NCBI RefSeq assembly: GCF_001704275.1
Contig: NZ_CP011533.1
Coordinates: 6,014,001-6,078,000, forward strand
Reading direction: 5' to 3'
DNA from: Streptomyces noursei ATCC 11455
GTDB lineage: Bacteria; Actinomycetota; Actinomycetes; Streptomycetales; Streptomycetaceae
Length of the DNA: 64,000 bases
Shown here: in pieces, positions 7,917 to 18,923 of the stretch
How the letters are laid out: each line of letters starts with the position of its first letter
Numbering within the stretch: the stretch's first letter is position 1
Made by a program: the position numbers and the translations under genes
The notes under the pieces: model-generated
What the model was told of the DNA's origin: nothing
What the model saw: only the letters and a program-made list of their open reading frames with translations
Databases searched by the model: none

Positions 7917-8909
7917 ATGACCGAGCCGTACGACCTGATCACCATGGGGCGCATCGGGGTGGACATCTACCCGTTGCAGACCGGGGTGTCGCTCGCCCAG
8001 GTGGAGACGTTCGGGAAGTTCCTCGGCGGGTCCGCCACCAATGTGGCGGTGGCGGCCGCTCGGCTGGGGCGTCGTAGCGCCGTCATCAGCCGCACCGGAC
8101 AGGACCCGTTCGGGGAGTACGTCCATCAGGCGCTGCGCGACTTCGGCGTCGACGACCGCTGGGTGACCCCGGTGTCGGACCTTCCCACGCCCGTGACGTT
8201 CTGTGAGATCTTCCCGCCGGACGACTTCCCGCTCTACTTCTACCGCCGCCCCAAGGCCCCCGACCTGGTCATTCACCCCGAGGAGCTGGACCGGGAGGCG
8301 ATCTCCGCGGCCGGGATCTTCTGGATCACCGGCACCGGACTGTGCGAGGAGCCGAGCCGCGGCGCCACCCTGGCCGCGCTTCAGGCCCGGGGCCGTAGGG
8401 GCATCACCGTCTTCGACCTCGACTGGCGGCCGATGTTCTGGGGCGGGGAGGGGGGTGCCTCCGGGGACGGCGGGGCGACCGGGGCCGCCGCGATGGCCGC
8501 CGCCCGGCCGTACTACGAGGCCGCGCTGAAGCATGCGACGGTCGCGGTCGGCAACGTCGACGAGGCCGAGGTCGCCACCGGCCTCCGGGACCCGAAGGCG
8601 TGCGCCGAGGCGCTGCTGGAGATGGGTGTGGAACTGGCCGTCGTCAAACAGGGGCCGAAGGGGGTGCTCGCCGTCCACCGGGACGGGCGCACCGCCGAGG
8701 TGCCGCCCACCCCCGTCGAGGTCGTCAACGGGCTCGGGGCCGGCGACGCGTTCGGCGGCGCGCTGTGCCATGGGCTGCTGGCCGGTTGGGAGTTGGCCCC
8801 GATGATGCGTTACGCCAACGCCGCCGGGGCGATCGTCGCCTCCCGGTTGGCGTGCTCGTCCGCGATGCCGACGGCCGGCGAGGTCGAGGAGTTCCTTGCC
8901 GGGCGGTGA
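7917..8909 (+). CDS. iolC: 5-dehydro-2-deoxygluconokinase (PfkB/ribokinase family)
   Basis: A 330-residue ribokinase-fold kinase that phosphorylates 5-dehydro-2-deoxygluconate in inositol breakdown. It begins MTEPYDLITMGRIGVDIYPL, typical of IolC. It contains the GGSATNVAVAAARLG substrate-binding region, a VFDLDWRP strand and the C-terminal PfkB signature VVNGLGAGDAFGGALCHG with the catalytic Asp. The ATG at 7917 has GAAGGGG upstream; the longer frame to 7764 would overlap the promoter. A short G/A-rich insertion (GGEGGASGDGGATG) near residue 180 is unusual but lies in a loop. It is the first gene of the rightward operon. Confidence 0.93.
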   Translation: MTEPYDLITMGRIGVDIYPLQTGVSLAQVETFGKFLGGSATNVAVAAARLGRRSAVISRTGQDPFGEYVHQALRDFGVDDRWVTPVSDLPTPVTFCEIFPPDDFPLYFYRRPKAPDLVIHPEELDREAISAAGIFWITGTGLCEEPSRGATLAALQARGRRGITVFDLDWRPMFWGGEGGASGDGGATGAAAMAAARPYYEAALKHATVAVGNVDEAEVATGLRDPKACAEALLEMGVELAVVKQGPKGVLAVHRDGRTAEVPPTPVEVVNGLGAGDAFGGALCHGLLAGWELAPMMRYANAAGAIVASRLACSSAMPTAGEVEEFLAGR

Positions 8910-8999
8910 ACGGGACGCTCGCTCGTCCCACCCACCCCTGCTCCTGCCCCTTCCCCAAGCCCCGCCCCCACTCATGTCCTCAAGAAGGTGAGTTGAGCC

Positions 9000-9887
9000 T
9001 TGACTCCTCGGATCAGTGACCTCCCGACGCTGCGGGCCCGGCATCCCGAAGCCGTCGCGGAGGCCGCCGCCCGCCGCGCCCGGCGCCCGCTGCTCGGCGA
9101 CAACGGCCGGCTGATGATCGTCGCCGCCGACCATCCGGCCCGGGGCGCGCTCGCCGTGGGTGACCGCCAACTGGCCATGGCCAACCGCCTGGACCTGCTG
9201 GAGCGGCTGGTCCTGGCGCTGTCCCGGCCCGGTGTGGACGGGGTGCTGGCCACCGCCGACATCCTGGAGGACCTGCTCCTCCTCGGTGCCCTCGAAGGCA
9301 AGGTCGTCATGGGTTCCATGAACCGGGGCGGCATCGCGGGCGCATCCTTCGAGATGGACGACCGCTTCACCGGCCACCGCCCCCAGGACATCGCCCGGCT
9401 CCGCTTCGACGCGGGCAAGCTCCTGCTGCGCATCGACTACGACGACCCCGGGTCGCTGACCACTTTGGAGGCCACCGCCCGAGCCATCGACGCGATGGCG
9501 GAACGAGAACTCCCCACCTTCGTCGAACCGTTCCTCTCCCGACGGGTGGACGGGGTGGTGCGCAACGACCTCAGCCCGGAGGCCGTCACCCGTTCCGTCG
9601 CCATCGCCTCCGGCCTCGGCGGCACCTCCGCCTACACCTGGTTGAAGCTCCCCGTCACCGACGACCCCGACGCGATGGCCCGGGTCTGCGAGACGTCCAC
9701 CCTGCCCGCCGTTCTCCTCGGCGGCGACATCGGCGGGACCGTGGCGGAGCAGGAGGCCGCCTACGAGAAGTGGCGCAAGGCGCTCCGGCTGCCGACCGTG
9801 CACGGCCTGGTCGTCGGCCGCTCGCTGCTCTACCCGGCGGACGGCGACGTGGCCGCCGCGGTCGATACGGCCGTGGGACTTCTGTAG
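9000..9887 (+). CDS. IolJ-like / Cgl0158-type (beta/alpha)8 barrel aldolase-like protein
   Basis: A 295-residue protein resembling the barrel proteins found between iolC and iolB in actinobacterial inositol clusters. Recognisable segments are LMIVAADHPARGAL, VVMGSMNRGG, KLLLRIDYDDP, YTWLKLPV and LLGGDIGG, with Lys and Asp positioned at strand ends as in class I aldolases. It may cleave 2-deoxy-5-keto-gluconate-6-phosphate (the IolJ step), but that is inferred from position. The TTG start at 9000 is chosen because an in-frame TGA lies six bases before it and AGAAGGTGA sits at the right distance. The preceding 90 bases after iolC hold no gene. Confidence 0.78.
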   Translation: MTPRISDLPTLRARHPEAVAEAAARRARRPLLGDNGRLMIVAADHPARGALAVGDRQLAMANRLDLLERLVLALSRPGVDGVLATADILEDLLLLGALEGKVVMGSMNRGGIAGASFEMDDRFTGHRPQDIARLRFDAGKLLLRIDYDDPGSLTTLEATARAIDAMAERELPTFVEPFLSRRVDGVVRNDLSPEAVTRSVAIASGLGGTSAYTWLKLPVTDDPDAMARVCETSTLPAVLLGGDIGGTVAEQEAAYEKWRKALRLPTVHGLVVGRSLLYPADGDVAAAVDTAVGLL

Positions 9888-9962
9888 CCGTGGGCGTGCT
9901 GCGGCCGTGGCGTCGCGCGAAGAAGGACTTCACTGTCAGTGGCGAGGGGGAGACTTGCAGTC

Positions 9963-11096
9963 ATGAGTGCTGAGTTTGCGGATACGGCGGATGTGACAGG
10001 TACGGCAGATATGGCAGGTATGGCAGATGCGGCGGACGGGGCGGATGCGGCGCGTGCCGTGGACGCCGGAGGCGCGGCCGCGGCCGCCGGTGGGTTCCAC
10101 CTGGTCGCGGGCCGCGGCGCCGACGGGCCGTATGCGCTGGACGTCTCGCCCGAGAAGGCCGGTTGGGGCTACTCCTCGCTGCGGATCCTCGAACTGCCGC
10201 CGGGTGGCCACCACGCCTTCGCCACCGGCGACAGCGAATGGATCGTGCTGCCCCTCTCCGGCGGCTGCACGGTGGACTGCACGGTCCGCACGGACGCCTC
10301 CGCGGACGGCGACGGCGACGCGGGCAGTGGCGGTGCCGGCGACGCGGGCAGTGGCGGTGCCGGCGACGCGGGCGTCCCCGCCGGCGGGACGTTCCAACTG
10401 GCCGGGCGGGAGAGCGTGTTCAGCGGGGTGACGGACTTCGCCTACGTACCGCGGGACGCGCAGGTCCGGATCGACAGCCGGGCCGGCGGGCGGTTCGCGC
10501 TCACCGGGGCGCGCTGCGAGCGCCGGCTGCCCGCCCGTTACGGCGCCGCGTCCGACGTGCCCGTGGAGCTGCGCGGCACCGGCACCTGCTCCCGGCAGGT
10601 CAACAACTTCGGCGCGGCCGCCCCCGCCGGAGGCGACAGCGGACAGGGTTTCGCGTGCGATCGGCTGATCGCGGTGGAAGTGCTCACCCCCGGCGGCAAC
10701 TGGTCCTCGTACCCGCCGCACAAGCACGACGAGTGCCGCCCCGGGGAGGAGTCCGAACTCGAAGAGATCTACTACTTCGAGATCGCGGCCGCCCACGGGA
10801 CGGAGGGGCTGGGCTATCAGCGGGTGACGCCCTCCGGGCGCGGGCGCGGTACGGACGTCCTGGCCGAGGTCCGCACGGGGGACGCGGTGCTGATCCCGGA
10901 CGGGTGGCACGGCCCGTCCATCGCCGCCCCCGGGCACGACATGTACTACCTCAACGTCATGGCGGGGCCCGGCGAGAAGCGCGAGTGGCTGATCTGCGAC
11001 CACCCCGACCATGGCTGGATCCGCGCGACCTGGCCGCAGCAGCCGGTCGACCCCCGACTCCCTCTGTACGAAGCACCGGCAGGAGACCCGCGATGA
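9963..11096 (+). CDS. iolB: 5-deoxy-glucuronate isomerase
   Basis: A 377-residue IolB, a two-cupin metalloenzyme that converts 5-deoxy-glucuronate to 2-deoxy-5-keto-gluconate. Diagnostic parts are the N-terminal cupin (GWGYSSLRILELPPGG), the metal-binding segment SSYPPHKHDE with its histidines, EEIYYFEI and the late DAVLIPDGWHGP. The ATG at 9963 is preceded by AGGGGGA. Two insertions are unusual: a T/A/D-M repetitive N-terminus of about 35 residues, and a perfect 24-base tandem duplication at 10317-10364 (GDAGSGGA twice) inside the first cupin. IolB is usually closer to 300 residues. The gene overlaps iolD by four bases (ATGA). Confidence 0.92.
   Translation: MSAEFADTADVTGTADMAGMADAADGADAARAVDAGGAAAAAGGFHLVAGRGADGPYALDVSPEKAGWGYSSLRILELPPGGHHAFATGDSEWIVLPLSGGCTVDCTVRTDASADGDGDAGSGGAGDAGSGGAGDAGVPAGGTFQLAGRESVFSGVTDFAYVPRDAQVRIDSRAGGRFALTGARCERRLPARYGAASDVPVELRGTGTCSRQVNNFGAAAPAGGDSGQGFACDRLIAVEVLTPGGNWSSYPPHKHDECRPGEESELEEIYYFEIAAAHGTEGLGYQRVTPSGRGRGTDVLAEVRTGDAVLIPDGWHGPSIAAPGHDMYYLNVMAGPGEKREWLICDHPDHGWIRATWPQQPVDPRLPLYEAPAGDPR
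10317..10373 (+). repeat. 24-base tandem duplication inside iolB
   Basis: Positions 10317-10340 and 10341-10364 are identical, and the first nine bases recur at 10365-10373. The repeat encodes G-D-A-G-S-G-G-A units in a surface loop and keeps the frame. Confidence 0.85.
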
Positions 11097-13141
11097 CCGC
11101 CCCCCTCAACACCCCCGGCGACGCCTCGTCCCACGCCCCGAGCAACGCCCCGAGCAACGCCCCGATCACCGTCCCCGTCGATGGTGCGACGAGCGATCCG
11201 ACGGCCGTCGCGGCGCAGGGCGCGGCGGCGGACGGCGGCACCCGGCGGCTCACCGTGGCGCAGGCGCTGGTGGAGTTCCTCGCCCACCAGTACACCGAGC
11301 GGGACGGCCGCCGGCACCGGTTGATCAGTGCCTGCTGGGGCATCTTCGGGCACGGCAACGTCGCCGGTATCGGGCAGGCGCTGCTGGAGTCCGGCAGCGC
11401 GGCGCCCCGCGGGGCGGCCGGCGCGCCGCCGCGACTCCCGTATCTCCAGGGGCGCAACGAGCAGGCCATGGTGCACGCCGCGGTGGGCTACGCCCGGCAG
11501 TGCGACCGGCTCTCCGCACAGGCCGTGACGACCTCCATCGGGCCCGGCGCCACCAACCTCGTCACCGGTGCCGCGCTGGCCACCGTCAACCGCCTCCCGG
11601 TGCTCCTGCTGCCCGGCGACGTGTTCGCCACCCGGCCCGCCGACCCGGTGCTCCAGCAGCTCGAAGTGCCCTTCGCGGGCGATGTGTCGGTCAACGACGC
11701 GCTGCGCCCGGTCTCCCGCTACTTCGACCGGATCACCCGCCCCGAGGCGCTGATCCCGGCGGCCCTCCAGGCGATGCGGGTGCTCGCCGACCCGGTCGAC
11801 ACCGGCGCGGTCACCCTCGCGCTGCCGCAGGACGTGCAGGCCGAGGCGTACGACTGGCCGGTGGAGTTCTTCGCCGACCGGGTGTGGCGGGTGCCCCGCC
11901 CGGCGCCGGACGCCGACGCCCTGGCGGACGCCGTCCGGGCCGTCCGGGCGGCCAGCCGACCGCTGATCGTCGCGGGCGGCGGCGTCCACCACAGCGAGGC
12001 GGAGGAGGCGCTGCGGGCGTTCGTCGAGGCGACCGGCATCCCCGTGGCGTCCACCCAGGCGGGCAAGGGCTCGTTGGACCACGACCACCCGGCGGACGTC
12101 GGCGGCATCGGGCACACCGGCACCGCCACCTCCGACGGGCTGGCCCGGCGGGCCGACCTGGTGATCGGTGTCGGCACCCGCTACACCGACTTCACCACCG
12201 CCTCGGCCACTCTCTTCGCCGAGCCCGGGGTCCGCTTCGTCAACCTCAACATCGCCGCGTTCGACTCCCACAAGCTCGGCGCCCTGGCCCTGGTGGCCGA
12301 CGCCCGCGCCGGGCTCGACGCGCTCCGCGGGGCCCTTGCCGGCCACCGGGTCGCGGCGGCCTACGAGGCGGAGTACGCCGCCGCGAAGGCGGACTGGGAG
12401 CGGCGGGTGGATGCCGCCTACGAGGCCCCCGACCCGTCGGCGCAGCCGTCGCAGACCCAGGTCCTCGGCGCGCTGGACGCGGTCGTCGACGCGTCCGACA
12501 TCATCCTCAACGCGGCCGGTTCCCTCCCCGGTGACCTGCACAAACTCTGGCGCGCCCGGTCCCGCAGGCAGTACCACCTGGAGTACGGCTACTCCTGTAT
12601 GGGCTATGAGATCCCGGCCGCGATCGGCGTCCGGATGGCCGCTCCGGACCGGCCGGTGTGGGCGCTCGTCGGCGACGGTACATACCTGATGAACCCCACT
12701 GAAATCGTCACCGCGGTCCAGGAGGGCATCAACATCACCCTCGTCCTCATCCAGAACCACGGCTATGCCTCCATCGGCGGTCTCTCCCAGGAGACCGGCG
12801 GCGAGCGCTTCGGCACGGACTACCGCTTCCGCGCCGCGGACGGCACGTACACCGGCGCTCCGCTGCCCGTCGATCTCGCCGCCAACGCCGCCTCGCTGGG
12901 CATGCGGGTGCTGCGTGCCGCGACGGTCGCCGAGCTGCGCACCGCGCTCGCCGAGGCGCGTGACGCAAAAGCGCCCACATGTGTCTACGTCGAGACCAAA
13001 ACGACTGACACTGTGCCGGGCGCGCCGCCGGCACAGGCCTGGTGGGATGTACCCGTTGCCGAGACCGCGACGCGTCCGGCGGCGGTCGCGGCCCGCAAGG
13101 CGTACGACGAGCACGCCGCCGCGCGCCGCCGCCACCTCTGA
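11093..13141 (+). CDS. iolD: 3D-(3,5/4)-trihydroxycyclohexane-1,2-dione acylhydrolase (ThDP-dependent)
   Basis: A 682-residue thiamine diphosphate enzyme that hydrolyses the inositol-derived diketone ring to 5-deoxy-glucuronate. After a ~45-residue flexible tail, the family features are YLQGRNEQAMVHAAVGYARQ (the catalytic Glu region), TSIGPGATNLVTGAA, VASTQAGKGSLDHDHP, and the ThDP/Mg motif region VGDGTYLMNPTEIVTAVQ with a C-terminal QNHGYASIGGLSQETGG. The GDG...N spacing is intact. It starts inside the iolB stop (ATGA), so translation is coupled. Position and length both fit the inositol pathway. Confidence 0.95.
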   Translation: MTAPLNTPGDASSHAPSNAPSNAPITVPVDGATSDPTAVAAQGAAADGGTRRLTVAQALVEFLAHQYTERDGRRHRLISACWGIFGHGNVAGIGQALLESGSAAPRGAAGAPPRLPYLQGRNEQAMVHAAVGYARQCDRLSAQAVTTSIGPGATNLVTGAALATVNRLPVLLLPGDVFATRPADPVLQQLEVPFAGDVSVNDALRPVSRYFDRITRPEALIPAALQAMRVLADPVDTGAVTLALPQDVQAEAYDWPVEFFADRVWRVPRPAPDADALADAVRAVRAASRPLIVAGGGVHHSEAEEALRAFVEATGIPVASTQAGKGSLDHDHPADVGGIGHTGTATSDGLARRADLVIGVGTRYTDFTTASATLFAEPGVRFVNLNIAAFDSHKLGALALVADARAGLDALRGALAGHRVAAAYEAEYAAAKADWERRVDAAYEAPDPSAQPSQTQVLGALDAVVDASDIILNAAGSLPGDLHKLWRARSRRQYHLEYGYSCMGYEIPAAIGVRMAAPDRPVWALVGDGTYLMNPTEIVTAVQEGINITLVLIQNHGYASIGGLSQETGGERFGTDYRFRAADGTYTGAPLPVDLAANAASLGMRVLRAATVAELRTALAEARDAKAPTCVYVETKTTDTVPGAPPAQAWWDVPVAETATRPAAVAARKAYDEHAAARRRHL

Positions 13142-13177
13142 CATCCGCTCTGCCGCACCGTACGAAAGGCCCCTCGC

Positions 13178-14671
<1,494 letters not shown>

Positions 14672-14725
14672 GCGGCACCCAGGACCCCGGCCGGCGGGGC
14701 GCCCCCCTCACGGGCGCTCCCGTCC

Positions 14726-14760
14726 GGACTCCCTGCCGGACCCCCGCCGGCAGGGAGTCC
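14726..14760 (+). terminator. Strong hairpin terminator after the iol operon
   Basis: A perfect 14-bp stem (GGACTCCCTGCCGG at 14726-14739 with its complement at 14747-14760) and a 7-base loop. There is no T-run, which is common for Streptomyces terminators. Confidence 0.75.
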
Positions 14761-14876
14761 CCCGCCCCCGGCCAACGGGCCGCCGCCCAGGGGGAGACCG
14801 TGCGGACGGGCGTTGCTACGGTGCTCCTCGCGCCGCCGGAGGCCGGCGGCGCGGCACCGACACGACGGGGGATGAG

Positions 14877-16004
14877 ATGGCACAAGGCATGGCGCTGGCC
14901 AAGGGCGCACGGATCACCGGGGGCATCCTCAGCCTGCTGTTCTTCCTGTGGACGGCGTACTGGCTCGCCGTCGACATCGGCGCGTTCGGCGTGGCCGGCG
15001 TCTGGGACGGCTGGATCGGCGCCCGCGGACCGGGCGTCAACGAGGTCACCAACCCCGTCCAACTCGGCTTCGGACTGCTCCAACTGGTCGCCGCGGGCGC
15101 GGCGTTCACCGGCCGCCGGTCGGCCGGCGGACTGCTGGCCGTGGCCACCACCGTCACCTTCGCCACCGCCCTCCAGGCCCTGGTCAGCGTGGGCAACCAC
15201 ACCAGCGACGAGCGCTGGTTCCGCGCCGCCCAGACCGGCACCGCCACCTTCGACGGGGTCTTCCTCAGCAGCCTGCCGCTGTTCCTACTGACCCTGGTCG
15301 CCGGCGTCGTGCTGCTCGCCGGGATGCGTTCCTGGCCGCGCCCGGCCCCCAGCCGGCCGCCGGCCCGCCCGGGCCAGGCCGGCGGTGTGCTCGGCGGTCT
15401 GGTGCTCGGCGCGATGGCGCTGTGCTACGTCGTCTACCAGGTCTACATGCTGGTGCAGGGCGGCTCCGAGACCTTCACCATGCTCTACCTGGGCAAGGGC
15501 GTGCTGTCCTCGCTGCTGGCGCTCGCGCCCGGCTGGTACGCGGTGGTGTTCTTCCTGCTGACCGCGATCGCCGGCCTGAACTGCCTGACCCGCGGCTGCG
15601 CGGCCCGCGGTCTCGCCCTCGGCCTGGCCGTCGCCCTGCTGCCCAACGCGGTGCTGACGGTCGTCTCGTTCCTCGCCTCCGGCACGTTCCTGGAGATGAG
15701 CAGGACGATGCCGGGCCTGAGCATCATCATCTACGTCCAGCTGGCGCTCGATCTGTTCGGCTCGCTGGCGCTGGTCGCGCTGACGGTCCGCGGCGAGCCG
15801 GTCGCGCCGGCCTGGCAACCGCCGTCCCCGGCCCTCGCCTTCGCCGCCCCCGGGTTCGTCCCGGGCCCCGTGGTCCCGCCGCAGGCCGGCTGGCAGCAGC
15901 CCGGCCCGCCGCCGATGCCCCCGGTCGGCGGCCCGCCCATGCCGCCCGGCGTGCCGCAGCCCCCGCACCCCCCGCAGAGCGGTTTCGGCCCGCCGCAGTA
16001 CTGA
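14877..16004 (+). CDS. Multi-pass membrane protein with proline-rich C-terminal tail
   Basis: A 375-residue protein with about eight hydrophobic segments between residues 10 and 310, followed by a ~65-residue tail rich in Pro, Gly and Gln (PPMPPVGGPPMPPG). No catalytic motif or named domain is recognisable. Proline-rich cytoplasmic tails on membrane proteins are frequent in Streptomyces and often mediate protein contacts, but nothing in the neighbourhood fixes a role. The ATG at 14877 gives MAQGMALAKGARITGG before the first membrane segment. The gene stands alone between two hairpin terminators. Confidence 0.8.
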   Translation: MAQGMALAKGARITGGILSLLFFLWTAYWLAVDIGAFGVAGVWDGWIGARGPGVNEVTNPVQLGFGLLQLVAAGAAFTGRRSAGGLLAVATTVTFATALQALVSVGNHTSDERWFRAAQTGTATFDGVFLSSLPLFLLTLVAGVVLLAGMRSWPRPAPSRPPARPGQAGGVLGGLVLGAMALCYVVYQVYMLVQGGSETFTMLYLGKGVLSSLLALAPGWYAVVFFLLTAIAGLNCLTRGCAARGLALGLAVALLPNAVLTVVSFLASGTFLEMSRTMPGLSIIIYVQLALDLFGSLALVALTVRGEPVAPAWQPPSPALAFAAPGFVPGPVVPPQAGWQQPGPPPMPPVGGPPMPPGVPQPPHPPQSGFGPPQY

Positions 16005-16020
16005 CCGCGGCGGGGACGCA

Positions 16021-16068
16021 GCGCCGTTCGGGCCCGTACCACGGACGCGGTACGGGCCCGAACGGCGC
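16021..16068 (+). terminator. 20-bp perfect-stem terminator
   Basis: Arms 16021-16040 and 16049-16068 are perfectly complementary over 20 bases with an 8-base loop. It sits 17 bases after the membrane protein stop and isolates it from the next gene. Confidence 0.85.
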
Positions 16069-16142
16069 TACTCCATGAGGAGGGCACCCGGGTCCGCCCC
16101 GGGGACGGGTCGCCCGCCCGGGCCGGTACCTAGGATTCAGCC

Positions 16143-18923
16143 ATGGATCTCCGACTGCGCGGGCGCCGGCTCCATGCCGCCGTGGGCGCGCTGGCCCTCC
16201 TCATAGGAGGCGGCACCTGGGTGGCCGCCGCCTCGGACGCCCCACCCTCCGTGCACCGCGAGGACCACTTCCTGACGATGCCCGAGACGCCCGGCGGCCC
16301 GGGCACGGTGCGGATCGACACCTCCTTCTTCACCGCCCAGGGCGCCGCCGGCCGCCGGCCCGCGGTCCTCCTCGGCCACGGCTTCGGCGGCAGCAAGTCC
16401 GATGTCCGCGCCGAGGCCGAGCAGTTGGCCCGGGACGGCTACGCGGTGCTGACGTGGTCGGCGCGCGGCTTCGGCAAGTCCACCGGCAAGATCGGGCTGA
16501 ACGACCCGACCGGCGAGGTCGCCGACGTCAGCCGGCTGATCGACTGGCTCGCCAAGCGCCCCGAGGTGCGGCTCGACAAGCCCGGCGACCCGCGCGTGGG
16601 CATCGCCGGCGCCTCGTACGGCGGCGCGATCGCGCTGCTGGCCGCCGGGCACGATCCGCGCGTGGACGCCATCGCCCCGCAGATCACCTACTGGAACCTC
16701 GCCGACGCCCTGTTCCCCAACGGGGTGTTCAAGAAGCTGTGGGCCGGCATCTTCTTCACCACGGGCACGGCCGGTTCCGCCACCGGCGCCCCGACCGCCC
16801 CCTCGACCCCTTCGGCCGCTTCTGCCTCGTCCGACGCATCGGGTCCGTCCGACCCGTCCGCCGCGTCCGGCGGCTGCGGACGGTTCCAACCCGCCCTGTG
16901 CGCGATGTACGAACGGGTCGCGGTCAGCGGCACACCGGACGCCGCGGCCCGCCAACTGCTGGCGGCCCGCAGCCCCTCCGCCGTCGCCGACCGCATCAAG
17001 GTGCCCGCCCTGCTCATGCAGGGCCAGACCGACTCGCTGTTCCCGCTCGGCCAGGCCGACGCCATGGCGCGGGCCCTCCGCCACAACGGCGCGCCCGTCG
17101 CCGTCGACTGGATCGCCGGAGGGCACGACGGCGGCGACCGCGAGACCCCCCGGCTCACGGCCCGCACGGCGGCGTGGTTCGACCGCTATCTCAAGGGCGA
17201 CCCGCACGCCGACACCGGGCCGGCGTTCCGGATCAGCCGCAGCGGGGGAGTGAACTCCACCGACGGCACCGTACGGCTGCGCGGCGCCGGCGCCGCCGAC
17301 TACCCGGGCCTGGACAGCGACCCCCGCCACATCCCGCTGACCGGCCGGGAACAGCGCTTCGCCAACCCCGCCGGCGCCACCCCGCCGGCGATCTCCGCGG
17401 TCCCCGGCGCCGGCGCCCTCGGCAGCCTCTCCGCGCTCGGCGGCGGCCTCTCCCTGGACTTCCCCGGCCAGTACGCGCACTTCGACTCGGCGCCGCTGCG
17501 CACCGCCGTCCACCTCACCGGCAGTCCCACCGCCACCGTGCGGATCCGCTCCAGCTCCCCGGACGCGGTGGTCTTCGCCAAGCTCTACGACGTCGCCCCG
17601 GACGGCCGCCGCCAACTGCTGCCGTCCCAACTGGTCACGCCGTACCGCATCGAAGGGGCCGGCGAGGGCCGCACGGTGCGGCTCCAACTCCCGGCCGTCG
17701 ACCATGACTTCGCGGCCGGGCACCGGCTGCGCCTGGTGCTCTCCGCCACCGACCTGGGCTACGCCACCCCCGTCGAGCCCGCCACCTACACCGTCTCCCT
17801 GGCCGGCGGCGGGGGCGGCAGCGCCGCCACGACGGGCGAGCTGACCGTGCCCACCGCACCCGAGGTGCGCGGCGCCGCCGCCCCGCTGCCCGCCTGGACC
17901 TGGGCGCTGCCCGCGGTCGCCGCGGTGGTGGCCGCGCTGCTGCTGCTCACCGCCCGCCGCCGGACCGCGGCACCCGCCCCCGACCCGGCCCTGGCCGACG
18001 TCCCGCTGCAGATCACCGAGCTGAGCAAGCGCTACGCCGGGTCCACCGACCGGTACGCCGTCCGCGACCTCACCTTCCGGGTCGAGCGCGGCCAGGTGCT
18101 GGGCCTGCTGGGACCCAACGGCGCCGGCAAGACCACCACCCTGCGGATGCTGATGGGGCTGATCCGCCCGGACGGCGGGGAGGTCCGGGTGTTCGGCCAG
18201 GCGGTCCGGCCGGGCGCGCCGGTGCTGTCCCGGGTCGGCGCGTTCGTCGAGGGTGCCGGCTTCCTGCCGCACCTGTCCGGCCGGGCCAACCTCGACCTGT
18301 ACTGGCAGGCGACCGGCCGGCCCGCCGCCGACGCGCACACCGAGGAGGCGCTGGAGATCGCCGGCCTGGGCGACGCCCTGGAGCGCGCGGTGCGCACCTA
18401 CTCGCAGGGCATGCGGCAGCGCCTGGCCCTGGCCCAGGCCATGCTCGGCCTGCCGGACCTGCTGATCCTCGACGAGCCGACCAACGGCCTGGACCCGCCG
18501 CAGATCCGCGAGATGCGCGAGGTGATGATCCGTTACGCCGCGGCCGGGCGCACCGTCATCGTCTCCAGCCATCTGCTGTCCGAGGTCGAGCAGAGCTGCA
18601 CCCACCTGGTCGTGATGGACCGCGGCCGGCTGGTCCAGGCCGGCCCGGTCGGCGAGATCGTGGGCTCCGGCGACACCGTGCTGATCGACGTCGGCGCCGC
18701 CGCGCCGCTGTCCGACGCGGTGGTGGAGAAGGTCGACGCGCTGCCCGGTGTGGTCTCGGCGGTCCGCGCCGACGAGGGCCTGCTGGTCCGGCTGGCCGCG
18801 CCGGACGGCACCCCGCACCTGCTGGCTGAACTCGTCCGGCTGGAGGTCCCGGTGCACCGCGTCGGCCCGCACCGCCGCCTGGAGGACGCCTTCCTCACCC
18901 TGATCGGAGGAGACGGACGATGA
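16143..18923 (+). CDS. Exported alpha/beta hydrolase fused to an ABC transporter ATPase
   Basis: A 926-residue fusion. Residues 1-31 resemble a signal/anchor segment. Residues ~40-570 form an X-Pro dipeptidyl-peptidase/CocE-like hydrolase: LLGHGFGGSKSD, the nucleophile elbow GIAGASYGGAI, a candidate GGHDGGDRE histidine segment, and a beta-rich C-terminal domain. A membrane helix follows (LPAWTWALPAVAAVVAALLL, ~583-606), then an ABC ATPase with Walker A GPNGAGKTT (~655), signature YSQGMRQR and Walker B LLILDEPTNGLDPP. The hydrolase would face outside and the ATPase inside, driving the permease in the next gene, which overlaps by four bases. Substrate is unknown. The ATG at 16143 immediately precedes the hydrophobic segment. 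Confidence 0.88.
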   Translation: MDLRLRGRRLHAAVGALALLIGGGTWVAAASDAPPSVHREDHFLTMPETPGGPGTVRIDTSFFTAQGAAGRRPAVLLGHGFGGSKSDVRAEAEQLARDGYAVLTWSARGFGKSTGKIGLNDPTGEVADVSRLIDWLAKRPEVRLDKPGDPRVGIAGASYGGAIALLAAGHDPRVDAIAPQITYWNLADALFPNGVFKKLWAGIFFTTGTAGSATGAPTAPSTPSAASASSDASGPSDPSAASGGCGRFQPALCAMYERVAVSGTPDAAARQLLAARSPSAVADRIKVPALLMQGQTDSLFPLGQADAMARALRHNGAPVAVDWIAGGHDGGDRETPRLTARTAAWFDRYLKGDPHADTGPAFRISRSGGVNSTDGTVRLRGAGAADYPGLDSDPRHIPLTGREQRFANPAGATPPAISAVPGAGALGSLSALGGGLSLDFPGQYAHFDSAPLRTAVHLTGSPTATVRIRSSSPDAVVFAKLYDVAPDGRRQLLPSQLVTPYRIEGAGEGRTVRLQLPAVDHDFAAGHRLRLVLSATDLGYATPVEPATYTVSLAGGGGGSAATTGELTVPTAPEVRGAAAPLPAWTWALPAVAAVVAALLLLTARRRTAAPAPDPALADVPLQITELSKRYAGSTDRYAVRDLTFRVERGQVLGLLGPNGAGKTTTLRMLMGLIRPDGGEVRVFGQAVRPGAPVLSRVGAFVEGAGFLPHLSGRANLDLYWQATGRPAADAHTEEALEIAGLGDALERAVRTYSQGMRQRLALAQAMLGLPDLLILDEPTNGLDPPQIREMREVMIRYAAAGRTVIVSSHLLSEVEQSCTHLVVMDRGRLVQAGPVGEIVGSGDTVLIDVGAAAPLSDAVVEKVDALPGVVSAVRADEGLLVRLAAPDGTPHLLAELVRLEVPVHRVGPHRRLEDAFLTLIGGDGR